Positions 56,421-64,000 of a DNA stretch of 64,000 nucleotides are shown piece by piece. Numbering within the stretch: position 1 is the first letter of the stretch; each line of letters opens with the position of its first letter. The stretch spans positions 1,240,001-1,304,000 of the forward strand of contig JAYKKR010000011.1 in the NCBI GenBank assembly GCA_036971615.1, in the 5' to 3' direction. The stretch is from Amyloporia xantha. Lineage: Eukaryota > Basidiomycota > Agaricomycetes > Polyporales > Adustoporiaceae. The notes under the pieces were generated by a model, which was not told where the DNA came from, did not search any database, and saw only the letters and a list, made by a program, of their open reading frames with translations. Both the position numbers and the translations under genes were made by a program.

Positions 56421-58265
56421 GATAGCTACATACCTTGTATATTCACCGAGAACGGCTTCCAGACTTGCTCGGGTGGGGAGCCAACGTCGAGCCCCATGTC
56501 GTGACGGGCGTATTCGCGCGAGAAACGGCCGTACTCACGCTCCGACGCTGACGGCACGGGAAGCCTCTGATCGACGACCAGCACTCGGATGCGCCAACGC
56601 TCGAGATGTACGGACGGCGGCGAGAGCACTGTAACCGTGGAGACAGCTTGCGTAGCAGACGCCTTCTGTACATATGTAAATGTGGCAGCATCAGTCTCGG
56701 CCCAGCATCAGAACATCACCGTGAGCACCTTGTCATTGCGTATTTAGGACGCGTCTATGCACTTCGCCAGCATGTTCGCGCTGTCCCACACACCCCTAGC
56801 AAAGCTACAGCGTTTGTAATTCTAATTTTATCATCCCATGATATCCCTAAACCAACTAAAATCCTTGAAGAACGCATCAGTATTGCGGCAATATCCAAAT
56901 TAAAAAGGGAACCCACCATCAACGACGGCAGGTGGGCGCGAGCAAAGTCCCCGGGATCGCTTGCCCCGCCTTCTTGCATCTGCTGCAGTACTTGTTCGTC
57001 CGGACGAACTCCGCCGCCTCCTGAACCCCACACGCAGTCCTGTACTGCGTGTTTCCGCGCCACTTCCACGGAGCCTGCGCACAGTGCCTGTGCTTGCGCT
57101 GCGTCGTCCCCCCACAAAGGTGCTGGGCATAGACGGCTTGGCACATGCTACTCTTGTCCGTGAGTTGCACACGAAGATCTCGACCATCTTACTTACCTAG
57201 AACGTTGAGTGAGTCGAAAAGAACAGAATTCAGAATAGAAGTGTTGCGTATCAAGTGAACTGGACAATTGGCATGCGCGATGTAGCAGGTCGCCCGCGAT
57301 CGACGATGATCGACGATGATCGGCCATGATCGACAACGATCGAGCCACTCGATTCGCCAACTTTTGAGTTCCTGCACAGCCATCCGCGCGCAGCCTCTGC
57401 CTGATGTCCGCGAACAGGTGAGCGTCGGTCTCACTCTCCCTGCGCGCGCTCCGAGCGCACTCCTCACGCCGCGCAGCGAGCGAACTGCACGATGAGCGTC
57501 CAGTAGTAGCGGTCTTCGGGGGGGGGAGAATTGCGAGCGGAGGGTGCGGGCGCTGAGGGCCATTGTAACGTCGGCCGCTGGATCTCCTCCCCGCCGACGT
57601 CCTCTCGCCCGCCGACGTTCTCTTCTCTCGCCCCGCCGACTCTCGCGTTCGCTCCCCCCAACCCTGGGCCCGCCCGACGTCCGCTCCTCCCGCCCGCCCA
57701 TCTCTCGCCCGCCCACGTGCTCTTCTCACGCCCCGCCGACTCTCGCGTTCGCTCCTCCGTGTTACGGCAGTATTTGAGGATCTCTTGAGGGATCTCGTGG
57801 GTGAACCAGGGCGGTTCGGATGTTGACGACGCAACTGGCGCCGTCTCTGTGTCCGTCGCTGGCGAACCGAACATCCACAGAGTGAACGCTTGTGGCAATC
57901 GCTGTGATGGGCGCGCCAGACCCATTCGTGTAGTCGCTGAGGAGTGATTCCTGACCAGGCGCACGGGAGTAACCTCTCAGCGCACATGGTCGAGTCTCAG
58001 AGGCGTCTGGATGGCGCCTGCCATCCGTTCGCGCACCTGTCTTCGCTCTATCGGTGAGAGCTTACCCGCCGTCACGAAGACGTCGAGACACCAATAGGCT
58101 AACACAACGTCAGTTCGGATCCGTTATGCCATCAACCTTGCTCACCGTACTATAATCCAATTTGTCTCCGTCAGGATCCTTTCTGACCTCGCGATACACT
58201 TTCGAACAGTCCCTGGCCATCGACTCATACATTGCAGCCTTCTTCAAAGCATACGCCCTCGCCCC
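56421..58265. other. GC-rich region downstream of the KDZ gene
   Basis: No confident gene. A minus-strand frame at ~57160-56920 is Cys-containing (HLCGGTTQRKHRHC ... TACGVQEAAEF ... YCSRCKKAG) and may be an exon of a small zinc-binding protein. From 57590 to 57760 pyrimidine-rich repeats (ctcgccccgccgactctcgcgttcgctcc twice, 57633 and 57727) generate long Arg/Gly/Glu-rich ORFs on the minus strand that are not credible proteins. At 58132-58265 the KDZ reading continues past its second stop (MYESMARD...KVYREVRKDP). Confidence 0.45.
57590..57760. repeat. GC-rich duplicated segment
   Basis: Imperfect repeats of tctcgcccgccgacgt and an almost exact copy of cgccccgccgactctcgcgttcgctcc at about 57633 and 57729. 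Low-complexity, strand-biased (C/T on plus). Confidence 0.65.
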
Positions 58266-61200
58266 TCACGATAACTCCGCTTTCTCACTCGTCTTCACCC
58301 ATGCAGCTGACATGTTATTCCAACCCAATATCGTCCTGCGGAACTCCACATGCAATTTGTTGACTTCCTCATCGACACGTTGCTTTTCAGCGCGCGCGGA
58401 ACCATTGCACACGCTCGACTACCATTTGAGTGAGTGGATATCAAAGATTATGACCAGCTGTGTATATGCTCACCTTCGGACTGCCAGACATCTGCTGTAG
58501 CTTCCGATGACCCAGGGGGAACAATACTCCATATCCATGACCGTAACTCCTTACTGTCACCCTGAGTACGTGGCGTCCATAGATTTTTGCTGACAAGATC
58601 CTTGGCGAGATCTATAGGCTTTAAGCCCATCGCAGAATCGTCAATGTACAGATTTGAGAGGCGCTCCCTGTTGAAGTTATACAACGAAGCGAGGGCTTTC
58701 GTGTGTTCCGCTGCGGTGCGGATTATCTTCTGTGCACGCGTGTTGTCTTTCTGGCCTCGCGCGTGCTTCTGCTTGTCTGCGAGAAAGGCACCTTGATGGT
58801 TCAGGGCTTCCTTCACGGCATTGAGGAGGTCATATGCCCGGCCGACCCGTATACGCTGCTCGAATACGCCAAGCGTCTCTAAATCCATCGTGCGCCGCTC
58901 ATCATCGGTGAAGTCTGATGGGAGAGCCAGGGGTTCGGTCTCGGGTTTACCGTACGCATCACCTTCCCCGTCGTCATCGTCATCGCCGGTCTCGCCCTCG
59001 TCAGTGTCAGGCAGGTCCACTCTCGGCATATAGGTCTCCTGCTCTTGACACCATTTGTCTAGATCGTTTCTTAGGGCCTGGCGCGCGGCTGCGATGCTCG
59101 CGGCATTGTCATCTGCATCCGCATCACCAGTTCGCGACTTCTCGTATTTCACTAACCGTTGACGGAGGTCATACCTATAAACGTCGGTCAAGTTAATGTG
59201 AGCCACAGGGTGAGCACGCTTACTGTTGTTTCTCGATTTGCATACTGGTCTTCAGGAAATGGGCCGCACCACTCGGGGCTTTACCAGCAGCGAGATCGAC
59301 GTGACGATCGTTAGGCTCGATTTCCAACTTCGCGAGCTCCCTATACACCTTGCCGACACTAGGCACTAGTAATGTCATCAGGGTATGCATCCAAACAAAC
59401 ACGAATGACATACCCTTCGACTCATCCAGCATGTAAACGCTCTCAATCTTCTACCCTCTCCGGACCTTCTTTCCTTTCATAATCTGCGGACCGCTTGGTA
59501 CATGCTTCTGCTCTAGAGCAGCCCATGTTGTCACCCGCGCTGCTCCCGCTAGATGATTCAGCGCACTGAATAGAGTAGTCTTCTGCTCTTGCAACTTAAA
59601 CGCTTCGCGGAGTTTCCTGGCCAGAAACATTGCTGGTCCCAATATCAATGAATGCAGTACAATTGTTATAACCAAGCGGCTTACTCCTCGTCTCGACCTT
59701 GCGCCAATTCCAATAATTGTGAATGGCGTTAAGCACGTCGTGGCGATGGCCGGCACTCATCTCGCGAGTGCTCAAACCCGCTTGATTGTGCTCTGCCCAC
59801 GGATGCTCCACACTTTCACCGTGGGTTAGGCCCGCACCCCACGAGTAGCATAGCGCATATATGATCTGACAGGCCTCCTTGTGCGCGAGCATGTGCATCT
59901 TCGGCAGAAGCAGTTGCATGCGCGCCAGCAGCGGGAGGAGATGTGGAAAACGTTTTCCGAAGCGTGCCATCAAATTGATTTCATAGATGCATGCAACATC
60001 ATACGTGAAGATGAAATGCAGCACTTCCTCCAGGCCTTCCAACGCGCCTGCCAGAGCAAAGTCCATGTGCCCGTACCTGTCATGATCGTCAATCGGGCCC
60101 GATTTCAATCACAAAGAACAACTCACCTTTCACCCTTCTGAAGATCAACCATGGCCCCGGGTCTGAAACATCCATGACGAATGCATATGACCGCAACTAC
60201 GCCACTGACTTCCAGATTACGGAACTTGCCCGGGCGCTGAGCACGGCCCACCTTGAAGCCACTGCATGTTTCAGGCTTGCGCACGATGAGGTCATGACTT
60301 CATTGACAGATCACAAGGCGAATGCACTCACCGGAGGTTCAGCATCAATGTCCTCCATGTAATCTTTCATTTTCTGCGGATTCACAAAATACCCTTGTCC
60401 AGGCGCTAAGCTCACGTCGTGCTTCCGCTTCTTCTGCAAGCCATGGTTGCCGTCGCCGCCCAACTCACACGCATGAATATAGCTGCCAACTCGAATATCA
60501 GATTGAATCAACAGGTATCCAATTGAAGACTCACCCTAGATCGGCTGGCGTGTCCTTCCAGTTTGGGGGCAAATTGAAGCCTGGCCAAGGGCAAGTGAAA
60601 CAAGGCACGGTGAGCGTCCCAGCCGGCCGTCCTGGTAACTCCATCCCATGATGGTTGCCACTGCGTTTGATCATCATTAAATGCAGCCAGAGGCGCGAGA
60701 TCACGTTGAACTCCCGATAGCGATTCTGCACACATAGGCTAATAGTTAGCACTTAGCCATAGTTAGTCTGCATTACATTGCTCACCTTTACATTGTGAGG
60801 GGCGGCGTTGTTCGTTAGGCGTCGTAGAGCTTCCATGTAATCATACACGCTCTTCTTCGACGTTAGAAAATGGATATCCCAATCTTTGAGAAGCTGCACC
60901 GAAAATGCGCTCTCTGGGTGTTCAGTGGTGGCCGGAAACAGCCCCGCGCAAAAGCTGAGATATCGGTTCCCTTCGGCCTGCACAATGGCACCAGTGGATA
61001 CGCGCTTGGTGGATGCCATTTGTGTGGGTGACGACGAGATTCGAGGGCGCGACTGCATGAGATAGGTGAGGACACGGTCGACCTCGGTGGCCCAAATAGT
61101 ACACCAAACCCAGCGCGGACAGGTCACGCTTCTCGATGTAGTGCCCGTTCCAAAAATCCACCCAATGGAACGGCTGGTGACGGTGGGCCTTGACTATGCA

Positions 61201-61722
61201 AGACGAGCACTGGGGGTCACTGGCGAAGCAATCGTGACACCGCCCTACTGCGCGTTTACCGCATAGACATAACCCTGGCATGCCTTCAATGTGTTCGCTC
61301 TCGAGCAGATCCTGGAGAATTGCAGGCAAGAGTGGCTTCCACTTCTCCAGTACTTCGGATACCCCATGCTATACGACTATCGTTAACGGGTGCGCAGAGC
61401 CTATGCAGGGCATGCGTACCTTCACTCTGCTGTTCGAAGGCGTGCTTTTGTCACATGTTGAGGTCGAGTCTTCAACAGATGCTTTCGGCGATTCATCAGG
61501 ACTTTTACTATTTGACGACATTTCTGCAGCCTCTAGGAGCGGCGGGGATGTTTCGCGCCGAATCTTCTTCTTCTTGGGGGAGGTGTCCATAAGCCGAATC
61601 TCAGGAGTAGAAAGGTGATGCTTGCCAGCTGGATCGATCACCACCTTGTCGAAGACCATATCTACCTGAGAACGCACTTCGCGAACTCGGAACTGAGCGC
61701 GTTTCGAGCGAGCACGTTTCAT
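58266..61722 (-). pseudogene. KDZ transposase with CxC2 cysteine cluster, two stops
   Basis: Kyakuja-Dileera-Zisupton family gene. Starts at 61722 (MKRARSKRAQFRVREVR), basic, then Ser-rich; donor GTACGC near 61420. The second exon carries the CxC2 cluster CLCGKRAVGRCHDCFASDPQC (61266-61200), followed by HWVDFWNGHYIEKRDL. Next come FPATTEHPESAFSVQLL, NPPNWKDTP-type sequence, SLAPGQGYFVN, a transposase core (FRNLEVSGVVAV; FTYDVACIYEINLMARF; LPKMHMLAHKEACQ; GESVEHPWAEHNQ, ~60250-59750) and a coiled C-terminus with YMPRVDLPD and SWIWSIVPPG. The frame is broken by TAG at 59451-59453 and TGA at 58266-58268, with homologous sequence continuing after both. It is therefore a decaying copy. Element ends were not found. 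Confidence 0.85.
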
Positions 61723-62424
61723 GGCAGGTACACGCGTATAGTGCTGGAGTTGGCGAATTGGAGGGATCAATGAAGGTGCGCGTGTACGCGGGTTGTGCGA
61801 GAGTAGGAGCAAAAGAATGTGGGCGAGAGGAGATGGGTGCGCGTCCACTCGCGACTGCGAGGGGTAACCCATTCTGCACTGGCGCATAATGCCCTGATTG
61901 CCGATTTGACCCGAGTACCGATAGCGCTGAGTGTTGCTTTGCCCTGGCAGCCATGCGCTCTTGCACCTCCGGCGTGCTTGTGTCGCCCGAAAGTGGCGCC
62001 ACTGCCGGGTAAGCTCATAGGCAGGAGGTACACGATCCAACGGCGGACGTACCATGACAACAACAGACGGACACCTTGACCATTTCGGATACCTTCCAGC
62101 GAGGCGCATGGTCACTGCACCATGCGAGATCTGGATACCGCCATCAGACGCGAATAGGACTGCAGAGCAGGGGCGGCACTGACTTCGGGCGCCGGGTCCA
62201 CGGTCTATACACAGGGTAAATGACGCAAATATGGGTCTGAGACGTGCAATCATTAGTCATGGAGGTGTTGTCAGAACAAGATGGCCTACTAATCTTGGAG
62301 AGTGCATGCCTGCGTTGGTCCCCAGAATGTTCAATATGTACCACAGTGGGCGAGTGCTCCCGTTAGACGAACAATGAGTGAAGTTTATTATTGACAGAGG
62401 ACTGCCACAAGCACATCGAGAACG
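61723..62424. other. KDZ upstream region
   Basis: Probable promoter and 5' part of the KDZ element. The minus-strand frame remains open upstream of the chosen Met to 62253, but its composition is unlike the family, so I keep the start at 61722. No other gene seen. Confidence 0.4.
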
Positions 62425-62492
62425 TCGCCCAGATATGTTCATCACCCAGATATGTTCATCGCCCAGATATTTTCGTCGCCCAGATATGTTGC
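62425..62492. repeat. 17-bp tandem repeat, four units
   Basis: TCGCCCAGATATGTTCA at 62425-62441, 62442-62458, 62459-62475 and 62476-62492, with one to three changes in later units. Confidence 0.9.
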
Positions 62493-63325
62493 CAGAGATA
62501 CAAGCCGGTCTTCATGTCGTCGCCAGTAGATTCACAGAGGCCTTGTCCCGAGATCGCTGAGAGGTCTTCAACCTGCGTTCTTGCCCACAACGCCTCGCTC
62601 CCTGGTAACTCAGGGCGAGATCGCTGTTCACTGGGTCTCAACGACGGCCGTACGGCCATCGGAGCGCACCAGGTCTTGAGGATGTGTCCACGTCGGGGTG
62701 TTGAACTTGAGAGCGTTGGCGATGAGGATGATCCAGCGATAATCGCCTACGCCAAATATTTGGACGCCACCGAGACCAAATGTTTGGACACCAATGTTCC
62801 AGTGAAGGATGCGTTACAGTCACGGCTCTTGCTGCAATTTGGGCCAGTGGCTGGAACTGCGATATCGAGTATTATAATTGAATATATCAGCGAGTGGAAG
62901 GCAAGATAATGAAGGAGCCACGATGCGAGGCCGCAAAGTGCGATTGAGGTGAGCGACGCAGGCCGCAGCCACTCAGCACGCGCGCTCAGCCACAAGTTCA
63001 ATCGACCTTCACGCTCGATGCTGGCGTCAAGGGCAGTACCTCTCCCCTGTGTAGCTGCAACAACCCTAATGTGCCGGCGCCCGTATTAAACACTACACAT
63101 GTGCTTGACTTGTAATGTAGATTGTGTCTTAACTCCCTTTTGGGTGCCTGGAAGCCGGCATAGGTCCGATTGCACCAAGCACTGGCACTCAAAGTACGCC
63201 TTGCACAAGAGTATGCACATTGACATCAATTCAATTAAGCAGCCAGATTAGGGTACATGCCAATGTCTACTAAAATTATCTCTATGGTACGCGAATGCAT
63301 GAAATCTGCTAAGTCTACTGAGTGT
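62493..63325. other. Region without a confident gene
   Basis: A plus-strand frame to 62909 ends in DDPAIIAYAKYLDATETK and LLLQFGPVAGTAISSIIIEYIS, protein-like but with no family recognised; the same ORF begins inside the 17-bp repeat, so its start is artificial. The rest shows nothing. Confidence 0.3.
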
Positions 63326-63800
63326 AATTAGAGGAGGCTTCAGCCACATCGCCTGAATGGGGCACAGATCAGGTGCAGGATTCAGACGTGTGAGCCTGTC
63401 GGCGCCTTGAGTCGCAGGGTTTTGTATCAAGATGACAGCCGAATATACATACCATCTACTAACACTCTACACCAGTACACGCATATTATGCAAGAGCTTG
63501 AAATTGGCCAAGTCTGCTCAGCGCGTTGGAGGAGACTTCAGCCACATCGCCGAATCGGGCACAGATCAGCTGAGGGATTCAGACGGTCCAGCGTGTCGGC
63601 ACTTTGAGGCTATCACACGACATAATATTTCGCGCAGGGATTTGTATCAAACTTACAACTGAGTGTACATACCGTCGACTAACACTATCTGGATGCTACG
63701 CTAACCCTTGAAAGCCGCCGAGTATCCCGAAGGCAATTGGAGGCTTCAGCCACATCGTCCGAATCGGGAGCAGCTGATTCCGACGCCTCAGCCTCTCGGC
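63326..63800. repeat. ~200-bp direct repeat, three copies
   Basis: Copies begin with ggaggcttcagccacatcg (63333), ggagacttcagccacatcg (63531) and ggaggcttcagccacatcg (63738). They share gaatcgggcacagatcag, a block near tttgtatcaa (63421, 63643) and atacataccatctactaacact / gtacataccgtcgactaacact. The third copy runs into an open minus-strand frame (63948-63685). Confidence 0.78.
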
Positions 63801-63948
63801 GCAAGCCGAGTTGGCAGACTCCGCCTGAACTTACAGACGAAGCTAATCTCGAGGATAATCGTGGCAGTGAACTCTCACTGTCCTGGCAACTCTCTTCACG
63901 GCGTCTGCCCTTCGTGCTCAAAGCCTCGGATTTCGACCTCAAGCCCAT
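63685..63948 (-). CDS. Possible exon of a gene crossing the right edge
   Basis: 88-codon Ser/Arg/Glu-rich open frame (SASESAAPDSDD-like acidic patch near 63770). It may be an exon of a disordered protein whose rest lies outside the window, but the low complexity and the overlap with the direct repeat make this doubtful. Confidence 0.2.
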   Translation of the reverse strand: MGLRSKSEALSTKGRRREESCQDSESSLPRLSSRLASSVSSGGVCQLGLRREAEASESAAPDSDDVAEASNCLRDTRRLSRVSVASR

Positions 63949-64000
63949 CGACAGGCCTCAAGTGTTGGTTGTGCGAACGGAAGGCAGTTGCCTGACGAAC

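Noticed and set aside
57189..57987. Long Arg/Gly-rich minus-strand ORFs
   Set aside because: Produced by GC-rich near-repeats; all frames are open together and composition is unlike any protein family.
1..64000. CRISPR arrays, rRNA genes, bacterial-type operons
   Set aside because: No regularly spaced identical repeats with unique spacers and no rRNA-like sequence; the gene structure is eukaryotic.

Overview
The window is nuclear DNA from a basidiomycete fungus, almost certainly an Agaricomycete (mushroom or polypore type). Four things point there: genes broken by short GT-AG introns, four-helix DUF6535 membrane proteins, a fungal alpha-kinase with an N-terminal Cys module, and a set of transposon families (Plavaka, KDZ with a CxC2 cysteine cluster, fungal Helitron, chromodomain Ty3) typical of this class. 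No bacterial-style operon is present and no ordinary housekeeping gene is intact. The region is accessory, transposon-rich sequence.

Left third (1-22.1 kb). A Helitron Rep/helicase reads on the minus strand from 5930 off the left edge, with no stop seen in the parts translated. Next is a spliced integrase-core (rve-like) gene on the plus strand (6477-8439), then a poorly coding stretch. A fungal alpha-kinase gene (10875-14940) is split in an exon by a 746-bp inverted-repeat element (12015-12760) with a tRNA-like module in each arm. Beyond it lies a complete chromodomain Ty3/Gypsy retrotransposon (15228-22094). Its 570-bp LTRs look identical, its target duplication is GGAGT, and its primer-binding site is complementary to the expected transcript 5' end.

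Middle (22.1-44 kb). Three minus-strand DUF6535 membrane-protein genes lie in a row. The first two (A at 25-28 kb, B at 34-37 kb) sit inside a roughly 7-kb segmental duplication that also copied decaying flanking sequence. Both share an internal duplication of about 460 bp that the third (C, 41-43.7 kb) lacks. Copy B has a premature stop.

Right third (44-64 kb). A Plavaka-type transposon of about 10.9 kb (44013-54954) is defined by matching terminal inverted repeats. It holds a minus-strand transposase gene and a divergent plus-strand gene of unknown function. One transposase intron is swollen to 1,992 bp by a damaged piece of RPB1, the gene for the largest RNA polymerase II subunit. To its right are a dense array of GGATAATCC-like motifs, a degenerate minisatellite, a KDZ transposase gene with two in-frame stops, and further tandem repeats up to the edge.

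The window does not encode one pathway. Its logic is nested mobile DNA: elements inserted in genes, a host gene fragment held by an element, and a membrane-protein family spreading by local duplication. The strongest leads are the RPB1 piece inside the Plavaka intron and the element with a tRNA-like module in each arm.
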